64,000 nt of DNA from an uncultured Ellagibacter sp. (GCA_934663775.1 CAKUKU010000003.1:1-64000), one strand, 5' to 3'; counted from the first letter of the stretch, positions 33,534 through 42,437 are shown. The notes: generated by a model not told the origin, from the sequence alone. A program made the numbers and translations.

Positions 33534-34961
33534 ATGATTGAAATCTTGAATGCAATTGACTCAGTCGTGTGGGGGCCCGCTATGATCGCGCTCCTGCTCG
33601 GCACCCACATCTTTCTCACCTTCCGCACGGGCTTCATCCAGCGCAAGCTTCCGCAGGCGCTTCGCATGTCGCTTGGCGGCGGGCATTCCAAAGGCGAGGG
33701 CGACATCTCGAACTTCGGTGCGCTTGCGACGGCTCTCGCCGCGACCATCGGCACCGGCTCGATCGTCGGCGTCGCGACGGCCGTTCTCGCTGGCGGCCCG
33801 GGCGCGGTGTTCTGGATGTGGATCACCGGCGTGTTCGGCATGGCCACGAAATACGTGGAGGTTTACGCCTCGGTGCGCTACCGCGTGCGCGATCATGCGG
33901 GCAACATGCTCGGCGGCGCGATGTACGTGTGGGAGCGCGCCTTCACGCGCAAGGACGGCACGCGCCCTTGGTGGGCTCACGTCGGCGGCGTGGCGTTCGC
34001 GGCGTTCGCCGTCATCGCGACCATCGGCACGGGATCTGCGGTCCAGGCCACGTCCATGACCGGCATCATCACCTCCTCCATTCCGGGCATTCCCGATTGG
34101 GCGGTGGGCATCGCCATCGTGGTGCTGGTGGGCATCGTCATCTTCGGTGGCGTGCAGTCGATTTCAAATGTTTGCGAGAAGCTCGTTCCCATCATGGCCG
34201 TCGCCTATGCGGGCGGCTGCGTCGTGATCCTTTTCATGAACGCGCCGGAGCTCGGTGACGCGATCGGGCTCATCTTCGAATGCGCCTTCACCCCGAAAGC
34301 CGCGTTCGGCGGTGCTGTGGGATCGGGCATTCTCATGGCACTGCAGTTTGGCTGCGCGCGAGGCTTGTTCTCCAACGAGTCGGGCCTGGGGTCGGCCCCC
34401 ATCATCGCGGCGGCGGCTAAGACGAAGAATCCCGCCGAGCAGGCGCTCATCGCGATGACCGGCACCTTCTGGTCTACGGTTGTCATCTGCGCGCTCACGG
34501 GCATCGTTCTCGTGTCCACCATGATTGCGCACCCCGAGATCCAGGCGCAAGTGCTCGCCGATCCGACGTTCTACACTGGCGCCCAGCTCGCTTCGACCGC
34601 GTTCGCGACCATTCCCTATGTCGGCACGCCGATTCTCGTGATCGGCATGGTGTCGTTTTCGTATTCCACGATTCTCGGCTGGTCGTACTACGGCAACCGT
34701 TGTGCCGCCTATCTGTTCGGCAAGCGCGCCATCCTGCCGTACCACATCGTGTACGTCGCGGTGGCGTTCCTCGGCGCGATCGGCGTGGGCAACGTGGTTT
34801 GGACCATATCCGATATCGGCAACGCGCTCATGGCCATTCCCAATATCATTGCGATTCTGCTGCTTTCGGGACTGATTTCCCGCGAGACGAAACACTATAT
34901 TTACGACGGCAGCATCGATGAGGAAGACACGCGCGAGATTCCGCTGATCGCCTCGAAGTAG
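33534..34961 (+). CDS. Sodium/alanine symporter, AGCS family
   Basis: 475 residues with 10-11 helices. Family signatures GPGAVFWMWITGVFGMATKYVE-type (about 80-105), GNMLGGAMYV and FSNESGLGSAPIIAAAAKTK. Imports alanine or glycine with Na+. No ribosome-binding site precedes ATG 33534; a TACAAT -10-like box at 33517-33522 would place the transcript start within a few bases of the ATG, suggesting a leaderless mRNA. Confidence 0.95.
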   Translation: MIEILNAIDSVVWGPAMIALLLGTHIFLTFRTGFIQRKLPQALRMSLGGGHSKGEGDISNFGALATALAATIGTGSIVGVATAVLAGGPGAVFWMWITGVFGMATKYVEVYASVRYRVRDHAGNMLGGAMYVWERAFTRKDGTRPWWAHVGGVAFAAFAVIATIGTGSAVQATSMTGIITSSIPGIPDWAVGIAIVVLVGIVIFGGVQSISNVCEKLVPIMAVAYAGGCVVILFMNAPELGDAIGLIFECAFTPKAAFGGAVGSGILMALQFGCARGLFSNESGLGSAPIIAAAAKTKNPAEQALIAMTGTFWSTVVICALTGIVLVSTMIAHPEIQAQVLADPTFYTGAQLASTAFATIPYVGTPILVIGMVSFSYSTILGWSYYGNRCAAYLFGKRAILPYHIVYVAVAFLGAIGVGNVVWTISDIGNALMAIPNIIAILLLSGLISRETKHYIYDGSIDEEDTREIPLIASK

Positions 34962-35060
34962 GCGACTTTTGATCGGTGCGCAAATGATGGGCACTTTCGG
35001 GTGCCCTTGTTGTTTGCAAGGCGAATGCGCGTCGGGGGAACGCAAAGCCCGTGCATCGCC

Positions 35061-35066
35061 TATACT
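35061..35066 (+). promoter_or_regulatory. -10 element TATACT, 7 nt before an ATG
   Basis: TATACT ends at 35066 and the flavoprotein ATG is at 35074, so transcription should begin at or next to the start codon. The spacer TTTTTCCC has no ribosome-binding site. Consistent with leaderless initiation. Confidence 0.55.
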
Positions 35067-35073
35067 TTTTCCC

Positions 35074-36393
35074 ATGAAAACGATTGCTATCATAGGCGGC
35101 GGAGCTGCGGGTTTGTCTGCGGCGATTGCCGCGGGAAACGAAGTCGCGCGCCTCGGGCTCGAAGGCGCGTGCCGCATCGTGCTGTTCGAGGCCGACCCCG
35201 AGCGCATCGGCCGCTCGATCCTCGCGACGGGAAACGGCCGTTGCAACTTCTCGAACGCCCACATCGACGCGAGCCTCTACCGAAATGCCGCGTTCGTCGA
35301 CGAGTCGTTGCGCGCGCTTGCGAGCGACGAGGGGCTTTCCTCGCTTGGCCGAGCGGGCGACGCGCGTTTCGGGGGCGGCGTTGCCGCAGATCCGGTGCAT
35401 CGATTCCTCGGAAGCTTAGGGCTTTTGTGGCGCGAAGAGGGCGAGGGGCGGCTTTACCCGTCGGCGAACAAGGCATCTTCGGTGCTCGACGTTTTGCGCG
35501 CCGCGCTGAAGGCATCGGGCGCTCAAATCGAGTTCGGCAAGTCGCTTTGCGCCGTAGAAGCTCCCGAACAGGGAAGGGGCCGTTTCCACCTGCGCTTTTC
35601 GGACGGCTCGATCGCCCATGCCGAAGAAGTTGTGCTTGCTGTCGGCGGGCGCGGCATGGATGCCGTCGTGATGCCGCCTGCGATCGAGCGAGTCCCGATG
35701 CGTCCCGTTTTGGGGCCGCTGCGCGCAACGCCGCGCATCGCCCGGCAGCTCAACAACATTCGCGTGAAGTGCGTAGTGAGCCTTCTGCGCGACGGCGATA
35801 CGGTTGCCCGCGAAGAGGGCGAGCTGCTGTTTCGCGATTACGGCGTCTCGGGTGTGTGCGTCTTCAACCTATCGCGAACGGCACAGCCGGGCGATACGCT
35901 CTCGATCGACCTTCTCCCGCAAATCGCGCAGGACGAAAAGGAGCCGTGGCTGTTTGCTCGCCGCAAGCATCTCTGCGCGTCTCCCTCCCGCGACGGCGCG
36001 ATAACGGTCGGGGAAGTGTTGCGAGGTGCATTATTACCCCAGGTCGCGCACGTGGTCGCTCGTGTGGCGGGGACCGATGAAGATGCGGTGATCGCGAAGG
36101 CCGACGTGCCAGCGCTGGCGTATGCGCTTGGGCATCTGGAGCTTGTCGTCGAGGGCATAGGCGACGCGCGCCAGTGTCAGGTGATGCGCGGCGGGCTGCG
36201 CGTCTGCGCGTTCGACCCGCAGACGATGGAGTCGCTCGCGTTGCCAGGGCTGTTCGCGGCGGGAGAAGCGCTCGACGTCGACGCGCCATGCGGGGGCTAC
36301 AACCTGCATTGGGCATGGTCGTCGGGCCTGATTGCGGGCGCGTTTGCCGTACGCCGCATCGTTTCCGGGAGGACTGAGGAGGCAGCGAGATGA
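35074..36393 (+). CDS. HI0933/BaiN-like NAD(P)/FAD-dependent oxidoreductase
   Basis: 439 residues. N-terminal FAD-binding GGGAAGLSAAIAAG, then LATGNGRCNFSN, typical of the HI0933 family, and the C-terminal GLFAAGEALDVDAPCGGYNLHWAWSSG. Members include enzymes reducing steroid or other C=C bonds, but function is not readable here. I start at ATG 35074, matching the family; upstream in-frame sequence is Cys-rich and unsupported. The last four bases overlap the next gene (ATGA), so the two flavoproteins are translationally coupled. Confidence 0.9.
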   Translation: MKTIAIIGGGAAGLSAAIAAGNEVARLGLEGACRIVLFEADPERIGRSILATGNGRCNFSNAHIDASLYRNAAFVDESLRALASDEGLSSLGRAGDARFGGGVAADPVHRFLGSLGLLWREEGEGRLYPSANKASSVLDVLRAALKASGAQIEFGKSLCAVEAPEQGRGRFHLRFSDGSIAHAEEVVLAVGGRGMDAVVMPPAIERVPMRPVLGPLRATPRIARQLNNIRVKCVVSLLRDGDTVAREEGELLFRDYGVSGVCVFNLSRTAQPGDTLSIDLLPQIAQDEKEPWLFARRKHLCASPSRDGAITVGEVLRGALLPQVAHVVARVAGTDEDAVIAKADVPALAYALGHLELVVEGIGDARQCQVMRGGLRVCAFDPQTMESLALPGLFAAGEALDVDAPCGGYNLHWAWSSGLIAGAFAVRRIVSGRTEEAAR

Positions 36394-38372
36394 GTTCGAA
36401 GGGCGCGGGCGGCGGCAACAAGCGAAATCGTGGGGCGCGTGGAGGCGAAAACTGCAGTCGGGGCCGCGGAGCCCAAAACCGCGCACGCCGCGGTGTTGCG
36501 CGTTCGTCTCGACCCGAGCGCGTCCCCTTTGATGCGAGCGTGTTGGAAGGTGCAAGCGCACTTGAGGTATCGAACGTCGCGCTTCCGCTCGATGCGGGGC
36601 TTCGGGGGCCGCATGCCGAGGAGCTCACTCGCGAAGCGCTTGGTCGCGCGCTGGGGATCGCGCCCGAAAAGATCGTCTCGCATTCGCTCGTGAAGCGCAG
36701 CGTCGATGCTCGCAAGAAGGCGAACGTGCACTTCAATGCCACGTTTGAAGTTCATTTGGCAAGCGATGCCTCCGCGCGCAAGCTCTCCCCGGCGCGCGGG
36801 GTTTCCGTGCGCCCGCGCGTTCCGCCTGAGCCCCTCACGATTCCCGATCTTCATGCGCAGGCTGTGCGTGGCGACGAGCGCATCGTCGTTGCAGGTATGG
36901 GACCTGCGGGTCTATTCTGCGCGCTCTATCTGGCTGAGGCGGGGTTGCGCCCGCTTGTGGTCGAGCGCGGAGCCGCAGTCGACGAGCGACTCGCCGCGAT
37001 CGAATCGTTCAATGCGGGCGGTGCTCTCGACACGGCGGCGAACGTGCAGTTTGGCGAGGGCGGGGCGGGCACGTTCTCTGACGGCAAGCTGACCACCGGC
37101 ACGAAAAGCACACACATCCGCCATGTGCTCGAAGCGTTCGTCCAGGCGGGTGCGCCCGCCGAGATTCTCTGGCAAGCGAAACCCCATATCGGCACCGACA
37201 AGCTTCCCGACGTCGTGAAAAACATCAGGGAACGAATTATTTCCGCAGGCGGCGAGGTTCGTTTTCTCACTCGTCTCGCCGACGTCGAGATGGCGAGCGG
37301 GCAGGTGCGTGCAGCCGTGTTGGAAGATTCTCGCACGGGCGCGCGTGAGACGGTTCCCGCTTCGCGGATTGTCGTCGCCTGCGGGCATTCGGCGCGCGAC
37401 GTGTTCGAACTTGCTCGCGATCGCGGCTTCGCGCTCGAGCGAAAGCCCTTTTCGATGGGCGTCCGCATTGAGCACCCGCAGGCGCTCATCAACCGCGCAC
37501 AGTACGGAAGCGCTGCGAATCATGCGGCGCTCGGCGCGGCGGACTATAAGATGGCGGTGCGCGTGCCGGCAGGCAAAGACGCAGGCCAAGCGAGGGAGGA
37601 CGGTCGCGCGGACAGTACCCGAGGCGTGTACACGTTCTGCATGTGTCCAGGCGGGGAAGTAGTCGCTGCGGCAAGCGAAGAGGGCGGCGTCGTCGTGAAC
37701 GGGATGAGTCGTTTCGCCCGCGATGGCGAGAACGCGAACAGCGCCCTGCTCGCCGATGTGCGGCCGGACGACTTGCCGGGCGATGACGTCATGGAGGGTG
37801 TTCGCCTGCAGCGCAAGGTCGAGCGCGCCGCATTCGACCTTGCTGCTCGCAACGGCGGCGCGCCCTATGCGGCACCGGCGCAAACGGTGGGGGACTTCCT
37901 CTCGGTGGGAGCGGCGCACGGCTTGCGGGAGGCGCGTGGCTCTCGCGCGTCCCGCAATGCCGCCGCGCATCCTGTGCGCCCGAGTTATCCTCGCGGTGTC
38001 GTGTGGTGTGACCTGCGCGAATGCCTCCCCGATTTCATAGCCGATGCACTCGGGCGGGGCTTGCCGCTGCTCGATGCGAAGCTGCACGGGTTCGCCGATG
38101 CGGGCGCAGTGCTCACGGGGCCCGAAACGCGCAGCTCAAGCCCGATTCGCATGGTGCGTGGGGCGAACTTCCAGGCGCGGTTGGCTTCTGCATCTGGGCT
38201 TGCCGATGTCTCGCCCGCGCAAGGCGGGGAACTCGATGACGACCCGAGAACGGGCGTTTACCCGTGCGGTGAGGGCGCGGGCTATGCGGGAGGTATCATG
38301 AGCGCTGCGGTCGATGGTCTGCGCGTCGCCGAGACGATAGCGTCGCAGATCCTCTCCACGCAGGGGCGATAA
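36390..38372 (+). CDS. FAD-dependent oxidoreductase (COG2509-like)
   Basis: 660 residues. A basic, low-complexity N-terminus (1-45) and a small alpha/beta domain with the SLVKRSVDARKK pattern precede the FAD domain (VVAGMGPAGLFCALYLAEAG, about 165-190). GEGGAGTFSDGKLTTGTKS and the C-terminal GEGAGYAGGIMSAAVDGLRVAE are the hallmarks of this uncharacterised dehydrogenase family. Longer than the usual 530 residues because of the N-terminal extension. Overlaps the upstream flavoprotein gene by 4 nt. Confidence 0.88.
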   Translation: MSSKGAGGGNKRNRGARGGENCSRGRGAQNRARRGVARSSRPERVPFDASVLEGASALEVSNVALPLDAGLRGPHAEELTREALGRALGIAPEKIVSHSLVKRSVDARKKANVHFNATFEVHLASDASARKLSPARGVSVRPRVPPEPLTIPDLHAQAVRGDERIVVAGMGPAGLFCALYLAEAGLRPLVVERGAAVDERLAAIESFNAGGALDTAANVQFGEGGAGTFSDGKLTTGTKSTHIRHVLEAFVQAGAPAEILWQAKPHIGTDKLPDVVKNIRERIISAGGEVRFLTRLADVEMASGQVRAAVLEDSRTGARETVPASRIVVACGHSARDVFELARDRGFALERKPFSMGVRIEHPQALINRAQYGSAANHAALGAADYKMAVRVPAGKDAGQAREDGRADSTRGVYTFCMCPGGEVVAAASEEGGVVVNGMSRFARDGENANSALLADVRPDDLPGDDVMEGVRLQRKVERAAFDLAARNGGAPYAAPAQTVGDFLSVGAAHGLREARGSRASRNAAAHPVRPSYPRGVVWCDLRECLPDFIADALGRGLPLLDAKLHGFADAGAVLTGPETRSSSPIRMVRGANFQARLASASGLADVSPAQGGELDDDPRTGVYPCGEGAGYAGGIMSAAVDGLRVAETIASQILSTQGR

Positions 38373-38522
38373 CCTTGCTGCCCCGACCGCTTTCTGGGTA
38401 ACGTTGAGCATGGTGGGCAATGTGTCAAGGGACATAATCGTACGGTGGTGCCTTTGCAGGCAATTTCGGCTCAATGCGCTCCTTGCGCCCGCCATATCGC
38501 ATGGTTGAAACGCTCAAACGGG

Positions 38523-38707
38523 AAAAGTGGGTCACGAATCCGCGTTATGCGCAGACATCCTTCTCTGATAGCAATCAATGTACTCGAGTCGGTCGAAGTT
38601 ACTACCCATTTTCATTGAAAATGGGTAGTAACGGAGCATGTTTCTTACGAGTACGTCCGTTAGAAGATATCGGCAATGCGCAGAACGCGGATTCGTGACC
38701 AACTTTT
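38523..38707. mobile_element. MITE-like element E1 (185 bp, 31-bp inverted ends)
   Basis: Ends 38523-38553 and 38677-38707 are inverted repeats with two mismatches; both contain TCACGAATCCGCGTT. The 123-nt interior holds a perfect 16-bp stem (38598-38613 with 38617-38632) and an outer GTACTCG/CGAGTAC pair. The same ends, with an interior of identical length, form element E2 at 61800. Located between convergent genes. The rest of 38373-38813 shows no gene. Confidence 0.85.
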
Positions 38708-38813
38708 GAGCTTTTTGCATTTCGCGGCCCTCAAAACGAATCCTGCAGTGCCATCTGCAGTCGAACTCGCTGCCTTGGTGGCGCGCCTGCCCGCCGTTGC
38801 ACTTGGATGCTGG

Positions 38814-39236
38814 TCAGCTTTCTCCCAGTTCGGCCGCCCAATCGAAGTCGGCGGGCGGCGCGGTCGGGGCGCCCTCGGGCACTCCCTCCAAGTCGCTCGC
38901 GTCCGACGAGAAGCCATCCCATAGGCAGGTGCCCATATCCACGTGGCTCCCATCTGCGAAGATGACGCCTTCTTCCTCGAGCAACGCCTGTTGCACGTCG
39001 GGGCCGCCGAACGCGTAGCCCTCGCAAATACGTCCATCCTTGAACACGACCCGATGGCAGGGGATGCCGGTTTGCGTCTGCGTATCCCAGGGTTCGGGGT
39101 TGTCGTGCATCGCATATCCCACGAAACGCGCCTTGCGCGGCGCCCCGATAAGCCGCGCCACCAGCCCATATGAGGCGACTTTGCCGCGCGGGATGCGCCT
39201 GACCGTATCGTAAACCTTGTCCGAGAACTCGCCCAT
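38814..39236 (-). CDS. MGMT-family DNA alkyltransferase-like protein
   Basis: 140 residues: only the DNA-binding/active-site domain. The helix-turn-helix VYDTVRRIPRGKVASYGLVARLIG and the alkyl-acceptor motif GIPCHRVV with its cysteine are present. It therefore resembles a compact O6-methylguanine-DNA methyltransferase; proteins of this size are often annotated MGMT family or ATL, but true ATLs lack the cysteine. Promoter TTGTAT-N17-TATCCT on the minus strand (39294-39266). ATG 39236. Confidence 0.88.
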   Translation of the reverse strand: MGEFSDKVYDTVRRIPRGKVASYGLVARLIGAPRKARFVGYAMHDNPEPWDTQTQTGIPCHRVVFKDGRICEGYAFGGPDVQQALLEEEGVIFADGSHVDMGTCLWDGFSSDASDLEGVPEGAPTAPPADFDWAAELGES

Positions 39237-39377
39237 GCTGCTCGCTTTCCTTGTCGTACGCGAATAGGATAGCCTAAAAGTGCGAGTGATACAATTCATG
39301 GCACGTCGGTGCGCGGCGCCGTCGCGGTCTCTCGAAGCGATTCGGAGGGGGTTGGCGCCCGCTCCCATGCGAGGGCG

Positions 39378-39405
39378 TTGACTCGCGTCGCTCGACGGCA
39401 ATAAC
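39378..39405 (+). promoter_or_regulatory. tsaC: Probable original promoter of tsaC, cut off by the island
   Basis: TTGACT-N16-AATAAC points rightward and ends 7 nt before the direct repeat at 39412. Joining 39419 to 43983 restores a short leader with AAAAGG before the tsaC ATG (44007). Confidence 0.4.
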
Positions 39406-39411
39406 GCTGAA

Positions 39412-39419
39412 GTAATTTG
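39412..39419. repeat. Left copy of 8-bp target duplication
   Basis: GTAATTTG, identical and in the same orientation at 43975-43982, directly outside the inverted ends of the island. Confidence 0.85.
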
Positions 39420-39421
39420 GG

Positions 39422-39546
39422 GTATGTAAAATAAGTGGTTGGAATTGTTAAGTAGCTGGTTGGAAGATTTTCCCAATCGCTTTGTTAAACCATTGGTTGG
39501 ATTCTCGACCGAGACGACCTGCTTAGTTGTAAAAAACTGGTTGGAA
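39422..39546 (+). repeat. Left-end iterons of the island (4 copies)
   Basis: Direct copies with consensus TTGTTAAacnncTGGTTGgAa at 39422-39444 (GTATGTAAAATAAGTGGTTG...), 39444-39465, 39480-39502 and 39524-39546. Spacing is irregular (21, 37 and 44 nt), unlike CRISPR. The last copy is followed by the inverted CAACCAACC (39550-39558). They match the right-end set. Confidence 0.85.
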
Positions 39547-39570
39547 AGACAACCAACCGAAAGGTCCGCC

Positions 39571-39654
39571 ATGGCTGCCGAGAAGAAGGCCTTCGACTAC
39601 GTCAACGACATCTGGTCTATGGCCGACTCCCTTCCCCACAGGAGAGCTCCTTGA
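39571..39654 (+). pseudogene. 5' stub of a type I restriction-modification methylase gene
   Basis: ATG 39571 opens a 27-residue reading. AFDYVNDIWSMAD is the characteristic N-terminus of HsdM-type subunits, which normally exceed 480 residues. Homology stops near codon 20 and the frame ends at 39654, overlapping the 3' end of the acetyltransferase gene on the other strand. Iterons lie directly upstream, in its promoter region. A broken remnant. Confidence 0.6.
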
Positions 39655-40201
39655 TCACTCTGGCGGGCACTCCGGCCACGACGCAGTTGTCCGGCACGTC
39701 CTTGGTGACGACCGCGCCAGCGGCGATAACCACGTTGCTGCCCACGGTCACGCCGCCCAGGATGGTGCAGTTGCCGCCAACCCACACGTCGTCGCCGAAG
39801 GCGATGGGCTCGCTGATGGCGAGGCGGTCGCGGCGGCCCTGAGGGTCTATCGGGTGCCCGGTCGTCGCTATGAGGGTGCCCGGCCCCACCATGCAGTAGT
39901 CGCCGAAGGTCACGGCCGCGCCGTCGAGGATGGTCACGTTGAAGTTGGCTGTGAAGCGCCTGCCGACGCGTATGTTCCCGCCGTTGTCGCAGTGGAACCC
40001 GGGCTGGATGTCCAGCTCCGGACCCGCCTCGCCGAGGAGCTCGCGCGCCGCCGCCTCGCGCCCGGCAGCGTCGAGCGGGTCGACCGCGTTGAACTTGGCG
40101 CAGCGCATCGACGCGGTGTCCTTCATCTCCACCAGCTCGGGGTCGTCGTAGCGGTACGGAAGCCCCGCCCGCAACTTCTCCATCTCGGTCATGTCGACCA
40201 T
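39617..40201 (-). CDS. Maltose/galactoside O-acetyltransferase-like (hexapeptide repeat)
   Basis: 194 residues. Left-handed beta-helix acetyltransferase of the LacA/Maa/NodL group: N-terminal MRCAKFNAVDP-type cap, catalytic His in ATTGHPIDPQGR, and hexapeptide repeats (GGNCTILGGVTVGSNVVIAAGAVVTKDVPDN-type). Transfers acetyl from acetyl-CoA to a sugar or other hydroxyl. AGGAG 7 nt before ATG 40201. Last gene of the island operon, 3 nt after its neighbour. Confidence 0.93.
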   Translation of the reverse strand: MVDMTEMEKLRAGLPYRYDDPELVEMKDTASMRCAKFNAVDPLDAAGREAAARELLGEAGPELDIQPGFHCDNGGNIRVGRRFTANFNVTILDGAAVTFGDYCMVGPGTLIATTGHPIDPQGRRDRLAISEPIAFGDDVWVGGNCTILGGVTVGSNVVIAAGAVVTKDVPDNCVVAGVPARVIKELSCGEGSRP

Positions 40202-40204
40202 GGC

Positions 40205-40630
40205 CTAGCTCCTCTCTCGCTCGGCGGCCGCGATGGCCGCCTCGGCTGCCCGCACGGCGGCTTCCACCTTGTCCGGGCAGCAAAGCGGGTAGGGCCTGCC
40301 GCCCTCCATGAGCTCGATGCAGCGCGTGGAGCCGAGCTCGCGCTCAAAGCGTTCGCACATCCCGCTCACGGCCCCGTACACCTCGGGCCGAGACACGCCC
40401 GGCAGCCGGTTGACGATGGCGCTCACGGCGCAGGCCGCAGCGGTCACCGCCCCGCACTCCGCCTGCCTGCCACCCAGGCCGCCGCCGAGCCCCTCCGCCA
40501 GGGAGAGCGCTTCGGACAGGCCCAAGCCGACCTCGCTGGCGTACGCGTACATCACCGCCTGGGAGCAGGTGCGCTCGCCCGTGGCGTACGCCGCCCGCGC
40601 GGACTCTACCCTCTTCTCGGGATCCCTCAT
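40205..40630 (-). CDS. C_GCAxxG_C_C family redox-like protein
   Basis: 141 residues. Conserved cysteines are arranged as in this family: TCSQAV near 22-27, GRQAECGAVTAAAC in the centre and a C-terminal YPLCCPDKV. The family is small, often next to oxidoreductases, and of unproven function. AAGGAGG lies 5 nt before ATG 40630; the preceding GTG is too close. Middle of the island operon. Confidence 0.85.
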   Translation of the reverse strand: MRDPEKRVESARAAYATGERTCSQAVMYAYASEVGLGLSEALSLAEGLGGGLGGRQAECGAVTAAACAVSAIVNRLPGVSRPEVYGAVSGMCERFERELGSTRCIELMEGGRPYPLCCPDKVEAAVRAAEAAIAAAERERS

Positions 40631-40685
40631 CACGTCCTCCTTCGTCGCGGGGCGGCGGGGCCGATGCGCCGCCGTCTCGTTGCGG

Positions 40686-41189
40686 CTATTTCAGCACCTG
40701 CGCGATCCTTCCCATGAAATGCGCATGGGGCGGCATGTCACGGTAGTACTGCTCCATGAACTCTTCCGGGATGGCGGCCGGGTCGAGCGGCTGGGCGTAG
40801 ATCTTCTCGCACACCAGCGTCGTGTCGGCCTCCTCGAAGGTCACGGCACCCTCCAGCATCTTCGGCGTCAGCTTCGTCAGCGCCACCTTGTCCCCGTCGC
40901 GGCCCGACTTCGTGCCGAGCGTCATCAGGTCGTCGTGGTACTCGGCCGGGAAGAAGCTCACCGTGAAGCTTCCGTGGCGCTCCAGAAACTCATAGGTATA
41001 GCGCGCCGGCGTGACCCAGCAGTTCACGACCGGCTGCCACCACATGTCGCCCATCGAGCCCCAGGCTATGGTCATGGTGTTCCAGTCCTCGGGCGTGCCC
41101 ACCGTGATAAGCGCCCAGTCGTTGATCAGACGCGGCAGCAGCCCCGCCTGGACCTTCTCTATCTCGTGCTTGTCGGTGATGGCCTTCAC
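40686..41189 (-). CDS. Flavin reductase-like (FMN-binding split barrel) protein
   Basis: 167 residues. INDWALITVGTPEDWNTMTIAWGSMGDMWWQPV and SFTVSFF are typical of FMN-binding flavin reductase domains that use NAD(P)H to reduce flavin or act directly on a substrate. Start GTG 41189, with AAGGAAG 5 nt upstream; the longer in-frame reading overlaps the alcohol dehydrogenase gene. 13 nt after the dehydrogenase stop. Confidence 0.9.
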   Translation of the reverse strand: MKAITDKHEIEKVQAGLLPRLINDWALITVGTPEDWNTMTIAWGSMGDMWWQPVVNCWVTPARYTYEFLERHGSFTVSFFPAEYHDDLMTLGTKSGRDGDKVALTKLTPKMLEGAVTFEEADTTLVCEKIYAQPLDPAAIPEEFMEQYYRDMPPHAHFMGRIAQVLK

Positions 41190-41202
41190 GTCCTCTTCCT
41201 TT

Positions 41203-42363
41203 CTACTTGTAGCTGCGCTCGAGCATGCCGAGCACATCTTCGTCGGTCAGCTTCACCGGGTCGGCGTCGTTGTTGCCGCCCCACACCTCATGGTACTTCG
41301 CCACCACGCCGGGAAGCTCCTCGCGGGTTATGCCGTAGTCGCTCATCCTCAGCTTCGCGCAGTTCACGTCGGCGATCAGCATGTCGAGCGCCGCTACGAA
41401 GTCCGCCCCGCCCGCAGCTCCTTCGACGCCCATGGCGCGGGCCATCTTGGCCATCTGGCCCTCGCAGCACTTGCGCTCGGCGAAGAAGCCGAAGTACTCG
41501 TGGCTGATCATGATGAGCCCGGCGCCGTGCACGAGCTCGGGGTGTGCGCTGCCTAGCGCGTGCTCCATCGTGTGCTCTGACGTGCACAGCATGTAGTAGC
41601 CCGCAAGGGTGTTGGCTATGGCCATGTTGTTGCGGGCCTCCTTGTCGGATCCGTCCGCCACGGCGCGGGGCAGGTACTCCGCGATGAGCTCGATGGCCTT
41701 GAGCGCGAACATCTCGCCGACGACATGCTCGTTCACGTTGATCACCGACTCGGCCGCATGGAAGAAGGCGTCCATGCCCTGCCATGCGGTGAAGGTGGGC
41801 GGCACGCTCATCATCAGGTCGGAGTCAACGACCGAAATGGTCGGGTACATCGAGGCGTAGCCGGTCTTCTCCTGCGTCTCGTCGTTGCTGATGACCGACC
41901 ACATGTCCACTTCCGATCCCGTGCCCGCGCTCGTGGTCACGCACACGAGCGGCAGCGGCGCGGCCTCGGGCGTCTTCTGCCCGCCGGACGCGGAAGGCGC
42001 GTAGTCCCAGCACGAGCCCTCGTTGGTCGCTACTATGGCGATGGCCTTGGCCGCGTCCATCACCGAGCCGCCGCCGAGGGCGACCACGAAGTCGCAGCCT
42101 TCCTCCACGGCGAGCGCGGCGGCGTCGTCGACGTTGCCGGCGGTGGGGTTGGGGCGCACCTGGTCGAACAGGACGTGACCCACTCCGGCGGCGTCGAGCT
42201 CGGCCACAAGCGCGTCGAGCTGCCCGTGGCGCCTCATCGAGCCGCCCTGGCTGATGGCGACGAGCGCCTTGGATCCGGGAAGCTTCTCATCATGCAGCTT
42301 CTTCAATGACCCCGCTCCATACAGGATGCGCGTGGGGATGTCGTAGACGAACTGGTCAACCAT
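41203..42363 (-). CDS. Iron-containing alcohol dehydrogenase
   Basis: 386 residues. N-terminal NAD(P)-binding fold with ALGGGSVMDAAKAIA; C-terminal metal domain with GMDAFFHAAES, SEHTMEHALGSAHPELVHGAGL (the metal-binding histidines). Oxidises an alcohol or reduces an aldehyde/ketone; closest in style to lactaldehyde/butanol dehydrogenases, substrate unknown. ATG 42363 after AGGAGAAAAGCC. First gene of the island operon. Confidence 0.94.
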   Translation of the reverse strand: MVDQFVYDIPTRILYGAGSLKKLHDEKLPGSKALVAISQGGSMRRHGQLDALVAELDAAGVGHVLFDQVRPNPTAGNVDDAAALAVEEGCDFVVALGGGSVMDAAKAIAIVATNEGSCWDYAPSASGGQKTPEAAPLPLVCVTTSAGTGSEVDMWSVISNDETQEKTGYASMYPTISVVDSDLMMSVPPTFTAWQGMDAFFHAAESVINVNEHVVGEMFALKAIELIAEYLPRAVADGSDKEARNNMAIANTLAGYYMLCTSEHTMEHALGSAHPELVHGAGLIMISHEYFGFFAERKCCEGQMAKMARAMGVEGAAGGADFVAALDMLIADVNCAKLRMSDYGITREELPGVVAKYHEVWGGNNDADPVKLTDEDVLGMLERSYK

Positions 42364-42403
42364 GGCTTTTCTCCTATCTCGTTCCTGCTTTCGTTGCTTA
42401 TGT

Positions 42404-42437
42404 CTTACGCCTTCCAGTCCGCCCCGGAAGGCGTAAG
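42404..42437 (-). other. 12-bp hairpin in the leader of the island operon
   Basis: CTTACGCCTTCC (42404-42415) pairs with GGAAGGCGTAAG (42426-42437), between the probable promoter and the dehydrogenase start on the minus strand. No T tract: a structured leader rather than an obvious terminator. Confidence 0.55.

Noticed and set aside
38532..38720. 62-codon frame inside element E1
   Set aside because: It spans the inverted ends, has no ribosome-binding site, and its E2 counterpart has no such frame.
39422..39560. Possible CRISPR array from repeated TGGTTGGAA units
   Set aside because: Spacing is irregular, units are degenerate, some are inverted, only four per cluster and no cas genes; they fit transposon-end iterons better.
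40205..40630. Selenocysteine in the C_GCAxxG_C_C protein
   Set aside because: No in-frame TGA and no SECIS-like hairpin; all key positions are cysteine codons.
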